From contig NZ_JAIXWA010000041.1 in assembly GCF_027482425.1 (NCBI RefSeq), positions 1 through 64,000 on the forward strand: 64,000 nt of DNA, in the 5' to 3' direction. The notes under the pieces were generated by a model that saw only the letters and a program-made list of their open reading frames with translations, had not been told where the DNA came from and did no database searches. A program made the position numbers and the translations under genes. The stretch's first letter is position 1. The number at the start of each line of letters is the position of its first letter. This DNA comes from Flavobacterium sp. (GTDB taxonomy: Bacteria > Bacteroidota > Bacteroidia > Flavobacteriales > Flavobacteriaceae). Of this stretch, positions 1 to 9,838 are shown one piece after another.

Positions 1-1269
1 ATCGACAGGCAAAGTAACCGAGTTCCCATTGGAAATCGAAAGTACTTGTCCGTTTAATGCCAAGGTTTGGGCATCGGTGTCAATATAAGATGGAATGGGT
101 AAAGTCACTGGTGCACTAGGAACACCGTTGATAATAGTGACCAATTGATTGCCTTCATTGATAACGGTAGAAACCGAATTAATAATAGGCGTCGAAGTAG
201 TTACCCCATTGACATTACTCTGTAACGTATTTTGATTGGATTGCAATTGATTGGAAATAGCAAATGAAGGAATGCGTTCCAAAACCACATCGCCTGTTGC
301 ATTTACCGTTAAAAACTTATCACTAAATGTAGTATTTGTAGGAACAAAAGCGCTAGTTAGATTAGTAAAACGTAATCCTGAAGCACCGGGAGTCCCTTGT
401 GCAATTTCCAAACGATTGCCCGGAGTAGCGGTTCCTAACCCCACACGACCTTCTACTAAAAGTCCGTTGGATGGTGCTGTAAATCCAGCAGTAGGTGTAG
501 GCCAACTGCGTGAAGTGTAATTACGACCGATGACTACTCCGCCATTCACATCCAAACGGTTGTTGGGAATTACATTATTTCCTAAACCCAAACCCACATT
601 TCCTGTCGCAGAAACAAAGATACGTTGGCTCCCTGAACCATCGGCAAAGATTATCGTTCGATCCAAATTATTTCCTGCAATAATTGGTGTGGTAGGATCG
701 GTAGAAACCGTAACTCTTCCTAAAAAAACATTGTTATCCCCAGTAAGTAAATTCACGGCGGTTTCGTTACCTATAAATATGTTTCCATTGCCAGAGGTCA
801 TGTGCCGTGGTGTCATACTACCCAATGCTACATTTCCACTTCCATAGGCACTAAACAAACTACCAAAGCCAACTGCTGTATTATTTGAACCAGGATTGAC
901 TACATTTCCCATACTACGATGACCTATGGCCACATTTCGATTGCCTGAGAAATTGTTTTCAAGTGCACGTGTACCAATAGCCACGTTTAGTTCACCAGAA
1001 TCATTATTCGCTAATGCGCCGTTTCCAAAAGCACAATTAAAACTCCCTTTAGAAAGTGTTAAAACGTTGTTCCCAAATCCGGCGTTACTATTTCCAACAT
1101 TATTGGTTAGTGTAAAAAATCCAAAACCGGCATTGTAGCTTCCAACATTGTTGGTTCCCGTTTGTTGTCCTTGAAACGTATTATTCAAAGGAGGTGTTTG
1201 TGCGAAGAACATAAAAGGGGTGCCGAGGGCAAGGCACGCCCACCATGAGGTAATTCTTTTCGTTTCCAT
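1..1269 (-). CDS. Surface protein with YadA-head-like repeats (5' part, runs off window)
   Basis: The minus-strand frame is open from an ATG at 1269 to base 1, giving 423 codons with no stop; the gene continues outside the window. An in-frame ATG two codons upstream (1275) is an alternative start. The protein opens with a signal peptide ending near Phe-Phe-Ala-Gln. About 150 residues rich in repeats of the form GN-N-A-G follow (NVAIGTRAL, NVAIGHRSM, NVALGSM, NIFIGNETAV, NVFLGRV), the pattern of YadA-like trimeric head repeats. Later parts resemble repetitive Bacteroidota fibre proteins (NRLDVNGGVVIG, GNRLEIAQGTPG), followed by a Gln/Asn-rich stretch. By family knowledge these are large cell-surface or fibre proteins, often with a C-terminal peptidase-S74 intramolecular chaperone, which cannot be seen here. 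Function is inferred as adhesion; the reading frame is certain, the role is not. Confidence 0.75.
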   Translation of the reverse strand, partial: METKRITSWWACLALGTPFMFFAQTPPLNNTFQGQQTGTNNVGSYNAGFGFFTLTNNVGNSNAGFGNNVLTLSKGSFNCAFGNGALANNDSGELNVAIGTRALENNFSGNRNVAIGHRSMGNVVNPGSNNTAVGFGSLFSAYGSGNVALGSMTPRHMTSGNGNIFIGNETAVNLLTGDNNVFLGRVTVSTDPTTPIIAGNNLDRTIIFADGSGSQRIFVSATGNVGLGLGNNVIPNNRLDVNGGVVIGRNYTSRSWPTPTAGFTAPSNGLLVEGRVGLGTATPGNRLEIAQGTPGASGLRFTNLTSAFVPTNTTFSDKFLTVNATGDVVLERIPSFAISNQLQSNQNTLQSNVNGVTTSTPIINSVSTVINEGNQLVTIINGVPSAPVTLPIPSYIDTDAQTLALNGQVLSISNGNSVTLPVD

Positions 1270-1477
1270 AGGCATTAGTTTGAAGTGGGGTAGGTTAATG
1301 TTTGAGGTTCTTTTTTTACATGATAATTTAAATTAAGTTTGACCTATGTTTCTGTGTGTTTTCTTATACTAAATTATTGAATATTTTTAAAAATAACGAC
1401 AAAAAACTAATTAACTCGTTTAAAGACATTTATTTATATTATATATAATATTTTTCTTACAAATAAATTCAGGGCAC

Positions 1478-1501
1478 AAAAAAACTCCCCACAAGGAGAG
1501 T
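1478..1501 (-). terminator. Intrinsic terminator of gltA
   Basis: On the minus strand a 7-bp stem (ACTCTCC pairing with GGGGAGT, one G-T wobble) with a TTGT loop is followed by seven T. It lies 12 bases beyond the gltA stop codon. Confidence 0.8.
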
Positions 1502-1513
1502 CTTTCAATTTTA

Positions 1514-2797
1514 TTATCGTTGATCTACTGGAACAAAGGGACGTAAAGCATACCCTGTGTACACTTGACGTGGTCTTCCTATAGGTTCTTTATTGATACG
1601 CATTTCTTTCCATTGGGCTATCCATCCTGGTAAACGTCCTATGGCGAACATTACCGTAAACATTTCAGTAGGTATCCCTAAAGCGCGGTAAATAATACCA
1701 GAATAGAAATCCACATTTGGATATAAATTACGTGATTTGAAATAATCATCCTCCAAAGCTACTTGTTCTAATTGTTTAGCGATATCCAATAGCGGGTCAT
1801 CAACTCCTAACTTAGACAACACTTCATCTGCCGCTTTTTTGATAATCTTTGCACGAGGATCAAAATTTTTGTAAACGCGGTGTCCAAAGCCCATTAATCG
1901 GAATGGATCATCTTTATCCTTTGCTTTAAGGACATATTTGGCCACATCACCACCATCTTTGTTGATTTGTTCCAACATTTCCAAAACAGCTTGGTTGGCT
2001 CCTCCGTGTAGAGGACCCCATAGAGCAGAAACTCCTGCAGAAATCGAAGCAAACAATCCGGCATGTGAAGAACCAACAATACGTACCGTTGAGGTCGAAC
2101 AGTTTTGTTCGTGATCAGCATGCAAAATAAATAACTTATCCAAAGCTTCCACAATTACCTTATCCGATTCATAGGGACCTGTAGGCAATTCAAACATTAA
2201 TCGCATGAAATTTTCTACATAGCCTTTCGTATTGTCGTAATAATTCAACGGGAACCCCATAGATTTACGATAGGTCCATGTAGCAATCACGATGAACTTC
2301 GCCATGGTTTTACATACTGCGATGTACATTTCTTTATCATCATGGGGATCAACCGACTTGGGATTGAAAGCTGTTAATGCACTGGTTAAGGATGCTAAAA
2401 CGCCCATAGGGTGCGCGGTTTTTGGAAACCCATCGATGATGTTTTTCATTTCCTCATTCACCAAGGTGTATTTACGAATGTCGTCTTCAAATTGATTGAG
2501 TTGAGCACGGGTAGGAAGTTCACCGAAAATCAACAAATAAGACACCTCCAAAAAGCTTGCCTTTTCAGCCAACTCTTCAATAGCATAACCTCGGTAACGA
2601 AGAATCCCTTCTTCCCCATCAAGAAAAGTGATTTTGCTTTCACATGAACCTGAATTTTTGTACCCGGGATCCAACGTAATTGCCCCCGTTAAAGCACGTA
2701 ACTTTTCAATATCAATAGCGGCTTCATTTTCGCTTCCGACGATCATGGGAAACTCATACTTTTTGCCATCAATCTCTAATATCGCTGTTTTTGACAT
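1514..2797 (-). CDS. gltA: Citrate synthase
   Basis: The 427-residue protein catalyses oxaloacetate plus acetyl-CoA to citrate, the entry step of the TCA cycle, in the cytosol. Length and start (MSKTAILEIDGKKYEFP) fit the hexameric type II bacterial enzyme. The active-site segments GPLHGGANQAVLEML and FGHRVYKNFDPRAK carry the two catalytic histidines, and the C-terminus has the usual IGRPRQVYTGY tail. It appears to be transcribed alone: a TAATTTTG -7 box lies about 40 bases upstream of the ATG and a terminator follows the stop codon. Nothing looks truncated. Confidence 0.97.
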   Translation of the reverse strand: MSKTAILEIDGKKYEFPMIVGSENEAAIDIEKLRALTGAITLDPGYKNSGSCESKITFLDGEEGILRYRGYAIEELAEKASFLEVSYLLIFGELPTRAQLNQFEDDIRKYTLVNEEMKNIIDGFPKTAHPMGVLASLTSALTAFNPKSVDPHDDKEMYIAVCKTMAKFIVIATWTYRKSMGFPLNYYDNTKGYVENFMRLMFELPTGPYESDKVIVEALDKLFILHADHEQNCSTSTVRIVGSSHAGLFASISAGVSALWGPLHGGANQAVLEMLEQINKDGGDVAKYVLKAKDKDDPFRLMGFGHRVYKNFDPRAKIIKKAADEVLSKLGVDDPLLDIAKQLEQVALEDDYFKSRNLYPNVDFYSGIIYRALGIPTEMFTVMFAIGRLPGWIAQWKEMRINKEPIGRPRQVYTGYALRPFVPVDQR

Positions 2798-2837
2798 AAT
2801 ATAAATAGGAAATTAAATCTGATAAATAATAATTTAA

Positions 2838-2845
2838 CAAAATTA
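2838..2845 (-). promoter_or_regulatory. Putative gltA promoter -7 box
   Basis: TAATTTTG on the minus strand matches the Bacteroidota -7 consensus TAnnTTTG, 40 bases upstream of the gltA ATG. The -33 region is T-rich but lacks a clean TTTG. Confidence 0.5.
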
Positions 2846-2990
2846 GGGAATTAACTACGAACTTAAAAGGAAAATACCCAACGTTTTCGTTAAATAAATA
2901 ATAAATTTTACAAGATTAGTGTAGCTGAATTATAGCCTACAAATTAGCGATTTTACCTATTGAAAGAGAGGAAAAAAAGCACTATATCAA

Positions 2991-5378
2991 TTAGTTTTTA
3001 ATCAGTTTTTTTACAGCACTTCCGTTTTCTGTATCTACTTTTATCCAATACACACCTGAAGCTTTTTGTTGAAAATCAAGCTTTTCTTGTAGTCCTTGTG
3101 CGTATCGAATTTGCAATAAACGTCCTTGGCTGTCGTACACTTCAATTTTTAGTATCGTAGCCGATGCATTAATGCTCAACAAATCAACAACGGGATTGGG
3201 AGTTATGGTTATCCCCATATAATCAGGAGTTTCAGGCAGATTTAAATCTTGATAGACCGTTTGGGTAATGCCTGTATTTAAAGGAAGATTGTAGTCAAAG
3301 AAAATATCTGCACGGTTATTTACAGTATCCCCATTCCCTAAAGAATTTTTAGATCGAATCCTCATCAACACATTGCCATGACCTCCTGTATCAATTTGCA
3401 AATTAGGGAAAAAGATATCAATTAACGCATCTTTTTGACGAATCACTGAAGGTGCAGAGGTATCGAGAATTTGCCAAGAATCTACATCAAATTCGGCTCC
3501 ATTTATCTCTAAACGAACTACAACTTGAGCTGCTTGAGAAGCTCCTGTATTCTCAAAGTTAATCATGTAATGTAAATACGATCCAATAGCTGCTGTGGGT
3601 AACTGAGGACCTTGTAGGCACAATAAAGAGTTGGGTTCAAAAGAGTCTATTACAGGCTGTTCAATGACAAATGTATCATCTACAGGTTGTTGATCAATAT
3701 CGCTGGGACTGACGGTCGTTTGAAAAGGTAAGGTATCACCTACCAATACAGGAATCGTATCGGTTTCTGCATTTACGGCCAATTGTACATAAACCGCTTG
3801 AGTAGCCCAAGGCTGCAACCCCGTGTAATTCCACGTTACAAGTCCTCCCCCACTTTGACTGGGAGCAGCTGTTGCATTGAGATAAGTACAGCGTGAAGCA
3901 TCATAATTCAACGAAAAAGTTCCATTGGATACTTGATTACCTTTATTACGAAGGACAATAACCAACGTATTGGAAGTCCCAGGCTGAAATAAATACAACG
4001 GAGCCACCGCTACTTCTACATCGTGATAGATTCCATTGGGTGACAAACACACATCAACAACTTGCTCTTGACCATTGACTTGAGAAAAAGCTATCGTTTG
4101 TTGTGATGGTGTAACCGTAGTGTTGGCTGTATTTTCAACCCAAGGAGAAAGTGTGTAATTTACTCCTGTATTAGGGAATAACGCATACGAACCATCGTTA
4201 GTAGTAAACGTCGCGTAATTGGCTCCCCCTTCCATTTTGAGTTTTAAATGTCGAATAGGGAAATCATTTAAATCACATCCATTTTGCCCAGCATCCCATC
4301 GAGCCGTTCCGCGTATCGTATTGTAATTTCCTCCCGGCGGAATAGTGCAATAATCATTTACAGGTACTGTTGACGTCCCAAGTGCTATTTCAAAATCATC
4401 AAAAGCTCCAGAATCTGAACATATATATTGCAACTCCGACAAACCATTTAAAGAAAGCTGTTGATAGGTAGCTTGCCCATTTTTGGCAAAAATAAACTGT
4501 AAAGAGGGATTGTTATTACATTCTAAAAAGGTAAGCCCTTTTAAAGAATTAAGGTTGATCGAAGATAAATTAGGACAACTAGAAATAGTTACCGAATTTA
4601 AACTCGGCGCTAATGGAAACACAAAGAACGAAAAGCTATTTTGACTGAGATCCACACTCAACAAGTTGGTATTTGAAGATAGATCTAAATTTTGCAACCC
4701 CATGTTTCGAACAATTAGGGTTTTCAAATTGACCAAAGCATTAAGATTTGGCGTAAATGAATTATCAGATAATTTTAAAAACAATAAGGCTGGCGTCGAG
4801 GACAAATTAAGTGCCGAAAGACTACAACTTTGCAACGATAAAAAGGCAAGTTCGGGCGTAAACTCCAAATTGACAGTCCCTAGCGGATTAAAGTCGGCTC
4901 GGAGGGATTCAAGCAGCGCGACCGGTTGTAAATCTAAAGTATTCAAATTGTTTTGCGAACAATCTAAATCATTTAAAAAGCCTAGCCCATTGAGCGTAAG
5001 GGAATTCAGCGCATTGTTATTTACTTTTAAAATTTCAAGCGAAGGCATCGCAATATTAAACTGCATGAGTTGATTGAAGGCTACATTTAATTCGCGACAA
5101 GCCGTAAAGGCATTCAATCCAGTAGCATTCGTAAATGCATTGGGGTTGGGTAAACTTGTATTGTTCAGTTTTAAACGCAATACAACCTGGGCTTCACTTA
5201 GTTGAATTTCACCATCATTGTTGGTATCAACGTCGCCATCATAAATTCCATCATCATTAAAATCAGCACAAGAAGTATTTACCAATTTATTCTTCAATAC
5301 AGCATCGGGAATCACAACCGTTTGTGCTCCGAGGGTAACAGTACCCATGCTTAACCAGAAGAATAAAAATCTTTTCAT
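2991..5378 (-). CDS. Leucine-rich-repeat surface protein with T9SS sorting domain
   Basis: The 795-residue protein starts with a signal peptide (MKRFLFFWLSM...LGAQ) and the segment VVIPDAVLKNKLVN typical of Bacteroidota LRR proteins, with an Asp-rich Ca-binding-like stretch near residues 38-58 (DFNDDGIYDGDVDTNNDGE). Irregular leucine-rich repeats cover roughly residues 60-340. Beta-sandwich-like segments follow, including one resembling a DUF11/DUF7619-type domain with the ending NNRADIFFDYNLPLNTG. A type-A T9SS C-terminal domain begins at ITPNPVVDLLSIN and ends GVYWIKVDTENGSAVKKLIKN. It should therefore be exported through the T9SS and anchored or released at the cell surface. It starts only 11 bases after a LytTR regulator gene with no terminator between them, so it is probably co-transcribed with that two-component system. 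Ligand and role are unknown. Confidence 0.85.
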   Translation of the reverse strand: MKRFLFFWLSMGTVTLGAQTVVIPDAVLKNKLVNTSCADFNDDGIYDGDVDTNNDGEIQLSEAQVVLRLKLNNTSLPNPNAFTNATGLNAFTACRELNVAFNQLMQFNIAMPSLEILKVNNNALNSLTLNGLGFLNDLDCSQNNLNTLDLQPVALLESLRADFNPLGTVNLEFTPELAFLSLQSCSLSALNLSSTPALLFLKLSDNSFTPNLNALVNLKTLIVRNMGLQNLDLSSNTNLLSVDLSQNSFSFFVFPLAPSLNSVTISSCPNLSSINLNSLKGLTFLECNNNPSLQFIFAKNGQATYQQLSLNGLSELQYICSDSGAFDDFEIALGTSTVPVNDYCTIPPGGNYNTIRGTARWDAGQNGCDLNDFPIRHLKLKMEGGANYATFTTNDGSYALFPNTGVNYTLSPWVENTANTTVTPSQQTIAFSQVNGQEQVVDVCLSPNGIYHDVEVAVAPLYLFQPGTSNTLVIVLRNKGNQVSNGTFSLNYDASRCTYLNATAAPSQSGGGLVTWNYTGLQPWATQAVYVQLAVNAETDTIPVLVGDTLPFQTTVSPSDIDQQPVDDTFVIEQPVIDSFEPNSLLCLQGPQLPTAAIGSYLHYMINFENTGASQAAQVVVRLEINGAEFDVDSWQILDTSAPSVIRQKDALIDIFFPNLQIDTGGHGNVLMRIRSKNSLGNGDTVNNRADIFFDYNLPLNTGITQTVYQDLNLPETPDYMGITITPNPVVDLLSINASATILKIEVYDSQGRLLQIRYAQGLQEKLDFQQKASGVYWIKVDTENGSAVKKLIKN

Positions 5379-5389
5379 ATCATGCGCAG

Positions 5390-6157
5390 TTATAATGTTT
5401 TGGTTATCAATTCTTGCAAGCGCTCTTTGTTACGTTGAGAAATGGGCAAATGGGTTTGATCGGCCATGACAACATACCCTCCATTTTTCTTGACATAACT
5501 CTTCAAGAAAGTCAAATTAATCAAATGGGACTGATGTATTCGAACAAAACCGTGGTCCCGCAATAATTCTTCAAACTCTTTTAAGGTGCGTGAAACCAAA
5601 ACCGGCTTGTTGTTTCGGATGTAAAAAGTGGTGTAGTTATCTTCACTTTCGCAGCGAATAATATCGGCGATTTCAAACAAATGGATGCCATCGGAATTCG
5701 TGAGGGCGATACGCTTAAAATTATTCGTTTGCCGTTTGATATTTTCCAACAAAAGTTCGACATGCGAAATTCCCGTGGACTCGTTTTGGGATTTCTTTAA
5801 TTTTTCGACCACCGATTTCAACTCATCCGGATCGACCGGTTTGAGCAGATAATCTAGCGCACTTAACCGAAAAGCTTTTACAGCATATTGCTCATGGGCG
5901 GTGATAAATACCACTTGACTTCGCAATACCGTATTGTTTTTCGTAAAATGTTCAAGCACATCAAATCCGGTTCCGTCGTTGAGCTGGATATCTAAAAACA
6001 ACACTTGGGGTTGCCACTTTTCAATCGCTGCTACTCCTGAAGCAACATCTTCGGCTTCGGCCACAATCACTACCTCAGGAGCGACCATAGACAACAAACC
6101 ACGCATTCCACTGCGAAGGTTTGGATCGTCGTCGATTAAAAGGGCGGTTATTTTCAT
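5390..6157 (-). CDS. LytTR-family response regulator
   Basis: The 255-residue protein has an N-terminal receiver domain with acidic residues IDDDP at 8-12, phospho-acceptor Asp56 in VLFLDIQLNDGTG, and the conserved Lys in LLKPVDPDEL near residue 107. A C-terminal LytTR DNA-binding domain spans about 150-250 (IALTNSDGIHLFEI, RIHQSHLINLTFLKSY, LPISQRNKERLQEL). It is the cognate output of the kinase gene that ends one base upstream, in the LytS/LytR style. Family members bind paired direct repeats in promoters; a matching repeat lies upstream of the operon. Targets cannot be read from the sequence, but the LRR surface-protein gene 11 bases downstream is the obvious candidate. Confidence 0.93.
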   Translation of the reverse strand: MKITALLIDDDPNLRSGMRGLLSMVAPEVVIVAEAEDVASGVAAIEKWQPQVLFLDIQLNDGTGFDVLEHFTKNNTVLRSQVVFITAHEQYAVKAFRLSALDYLLKPVDPDELKSVVEKLKKSQNESTGISHVELLLENIKRQTNNFKRIALTNSDGIHLFEIADIIRCESEDNYTTFYIRNNKPVLVSRTLKEFEELLRDHGFVRIHQSHLINLTFLKSYVKKNGGYVVMADQTHLPISQRNKERLQELITKTL

Positions 6158-6158
6158 A

Positions 6159-8108
6159 CTATTGTGCTATAAATTGAATGGGGATACTCAAGATTACTTC
6201 TGTACCCGTTATCGTCCCTTGTGAGGACAATTCTTTTATTTCAACTCCTGCAGCTTTCCCTGTCGTGGAGGCAATTTTTTCCAACCGCATTCGAATGATT
6301 TCGATAGCCATTGATTTATGAACTGAAACCGATTGCGCTTTTATTTTTTGTGATGCCGTAATACCAATACCGTTATCGCTAATAGTACATCGCAATTGCT
6401 CGGCTTTCAAATCAAATCGAATGGAAATCAACCCTACATTTTTCTTCGGCACAATCCCGTGAATCAAGGCATTTTCTACAAAAGGCTGAATGAGTAACGG
6501 GGGTATTCCCATATTATCTTCAATGTCAGCCGACTTTTCAATGGTAAACTCAAAGATCGAATTGAATCGCAATTGCTCCAATTCCAAATAATTTTGAAGC
6601 GCATCAATTTCTTTATCTACCGAAATTAAGGATTCTTTTGAAAACTCGAGCGTCAAACGCATTAATTTTGAAAATTTGGCCAAATATTTTACCGCTGATT
6701 CTTTTCCGTTATTGACGATAAAACTAGAAATCGACCCCAAACAGTTGAAGACAAAATGGGGATTCATTTGTAAATGCAATGCTTTCTGTTCGAATTCCGC
6801 TAGTTCTTTTTGTAGTGTCAGTGTTTTCTTAATTTGCAATCGATTGTACCACAAAAACCCTAATCCAAACAACAACACAGCGATCAATACGGAATACACC
6901 AATTGCAGGCGATTTCGCTTTGCAGTTTCTTGTAAAAGCAAGTCCTTTTTTAACAAAGCCTCTTTTTGCAACAAATTGCGTTTATCAAATTCAAAATTAA
7001 GCTCTGCCTCGACGCCTTTCCGAATTGAAGCAACATTTTGAATACTATCTTTGAGTGAAGTATACAATTTATAATGACGAAAAGCACCCGTAAGATCACC
7101 CTCTTTTTCGGCCAGTTCACTAAGCAATTTCTCGACCAGCATTTGTTGCTCCAACACTTCATTTTGCCGCGCCAATGCTAAGGTTTTTTGCGCATAAAAA
7201 CGGGCTTTATCGGTTTGATTTTCCTTTTGCCAAAACTGAGCTAAATAAAAGTAGGTATCGCCCAACCCAAAGGATTCTCCAAAAGCAGTAAACGTTTGCT
7301 CCGCCGATTGCCATGCTTGAATAGCAGCTGCTTTTTGAGCTTTCTTTTGGTATAACAATCCTAGATTATTGAACAACTCCCCCAAACCGCGGGCGTCTTG
7401 ATTTTTCTCTAGAATAATTTGAGCTTTTTGGTAATACGCAGTGGCACTAGTATACTGTTTCTGACCTACCAAGGCATTGCCAATATTGGTATACGTCACC
7501 CCTAAAACAGGATCATTGGGATCTTTCAGCAACTTTTCGGTTTTTGTAAAATAGGTCAGTGCTTTGCCATAAGCTTGTTGCGACTGATAAAGCACACCGA
7601 TATTATTGTACAAACGTGCGCATCGTTCGGGTTCGTTTAACTGCTCATAAATTGTTACCGCTTTTAAATAAAACTCAAGCGCTTTGGTGTAATTACTTTG
7701 CTCTGAGAAAATAATTCCCAGACTCCCGAGCGCTTTGGCCATCCCTATTTTTACGGAGGGTAACGTTTGATTTTCTGTTTCAAAAATAGATTTCGCCTGT
7801 TGAAAATACTGCAGTGCCCTTTTGTAGTTGGACTGCAACACATCGGCATTCCCCAAACTAATTAAGGCATAGCCTTCTTGCACATGATCGGACAATTGTA
7901 CCGCTAGTTTTTGAGCCTGCAACGCATAGGTTCGCATGGACTCTGGAGCTGCGGGTTTGTAAGCATCGGATAAGGCGTTTAAAAGACGTAACCGCTCGAT
8001 AGGATTGCTTTCTTTGCGCAATACTTGTTGCAAACTATCGGCCATCTGGGGTTGTGCACCAGCCCAGAAAAAAAGAAATAAAAAACCGACAATAAATCCG
8101 TTACGCAT
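6159..8108 (-). CDS. TPR-containing LytS-type sensor histidine kinase
   Basis: The 649-residue protein has a signal sequence (residues 1-19), about six tetratricopeptide repeats (roughly 60-330) that would lie in the periplasm, a coiled segment at 370-400, one membrane helix at about 401-421, and a His_kinase (PF06580-type) plus HATPase region. The phospho-acceptor is His451 in LQMNPHFVFNCLGSI; the N-box is QPFVENALIHG (541-551) and the G1 box DNGIGI (578-583). Such kinases are typical of Bacteroidota and pair with LytTR regulators; the partner gene starts one base after this stop codon. The signal sensed is unknown; TPRs suggest a protein or peptide ligand. A TATCTTTG -7 box lies 20-27 bases upstream of the start. 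Confidence 0.92.
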   Translation of the reverse strand: MRNGFIVGFLFLFFWAGAQPQMADSLQQVLRKESNPIERLRLLNALSDAYKPAAPESMRTYALQAQKLAVQLSDHVQEGYALISLGNADVLQSNYKRALQYFQQAKSIFETENQTLPSVKIGMAKALGSLGIIFSEQSNYTKALEFYLKAVTIYEQLNEPERCARLYNNIGVLYQSQQAYGKALTYFTKTEKLLKDPNDPVLGVTYTNIGNALVGQKQYTSATAYYQKAQIILEKNQDARGLGELFNNLGLLYQKKAQKAAAIQAWQSAEQTFTAFGESFGLGDTYFYLAQFWQKENQTDKARFYAQKTLALARQNEVLEQQMLVEKLLSELAEKEGDLTGAFRHYKLYTSLKDSIQNVASIRKGVEAELNFEFDKRNLLQKEALLKKDLLLQETAKRNRLQLVYSVLIAVLLFGLGFLWYNRLQIKKTLTLQKELAEFEQKALHLQMNPHFVFNCLGSISSFIVNNGKESAVKYLAKFSKLMRLTLEFSKESLISVDKEIDALQNYLELEQLRFNSIFEFTIEKSADIEDNMGIPPLLIQPFVENALIHGIVPKKNVGLISIRFDLKAEQLRCTISDNGIGITASQKIKAQSVSVHKSMAIEIIRMRLEKIASTTGKAAGVEIKELSSQGTITGTEVILSIPIQFIAQ

Positions 8109-8127
8109 GCATTTTTAAGTAAGAAAT

Positions 8128-8135
8128 CAAAGATA
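8128..8135 (-). promoter_or_regulatory. Promoter -7 box of the kinase/LytTR/LRR operon
   Basis: TATCTTTG on the minus strand matches TAnnTTTG and sits 19 bases upstream of the kinase ATG, predicting a leader of roughly a dozen nucleotides. No TTTG -33 element is found at normal spacing; instead a direct repeat occupies that position, which suggests activator-dependent transcription (inference). Confidence 0.55.
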
Positions 8136-8142
8136 ATCAAAT

Positions 8143-8161
8143 CTTCACATGCACTTCACAT
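8143..8161 (-). promoter_or_regulatory. Direct repeat upstream of kinase operon, candidate LytTR operator
   Basis: Two perfect copies of ATGTGAAG (minus strand; 8143-8150 and 8154-8161) are separated by three bases, an 11-bp period of one helical turn, and end 7 bases before the -7 box. LytTR regulators are known to bind paired direct repeats near the -35 region, so autoregulation is plausible. Confidence 0.4.
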
Positions 8162-8198
8162 CAATGAGCAATTGCGGGGACAAGACGAGAATTTGCAT

Positions 8199-8232
8199 AA
8201 AAAAAGCCCCATCAACACTTGTGATAGGGCTT
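8199..8232 (-). terminator. Intrinsic terminator of eno
   Basis: The minus-strand stem AAGCCCTATCAC / GTTGATGGGGCTT is imperfect but long, and is followed by a run of seven T. It lies just beyond the enolase stop codon. Confidence 0.8.
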
Positions 8233-8253
8233 GTTTATGAAATCAAAACTAAC

Positions 8254-9612
<1,359 letters not shown>

Positions 9613-9838
9613 GTTTGAATTACTCAAAAACTTATAAACTCAATCGATTGCGAATCGAAAAAAAATAGCAAGGAAAGCACGGCAGAATGCAAAATACATT
9701 TTTTAATGTATTTTCTTACATTTTATTTACTTCATAATACTTTATCGTATTTTTTTGTATTTTTATCGAATATAAAATTGCACAGCTAATTATCAGTTTG
9801 TATTTTTATACCGTATTGTAACTAAAACAAGTGAAAAC

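Noticed and set aside
251-1138. Several plus-strand frames of 70-105 codons
   Set aside because: They mirror the strongly repetitive minus-strand surface-protein gene; their Pro/Leu/Lys-rich translations reflect antisense reading of Asn/Gly codons.
9653-9665. CGATT-GCG-AATCG inverted repeat upstream of the 9839 gene considered as an operator or terminator
   Set aside because: Short stem, no T run in a useful direction, and no regulator gene adjacent; too weak to call.
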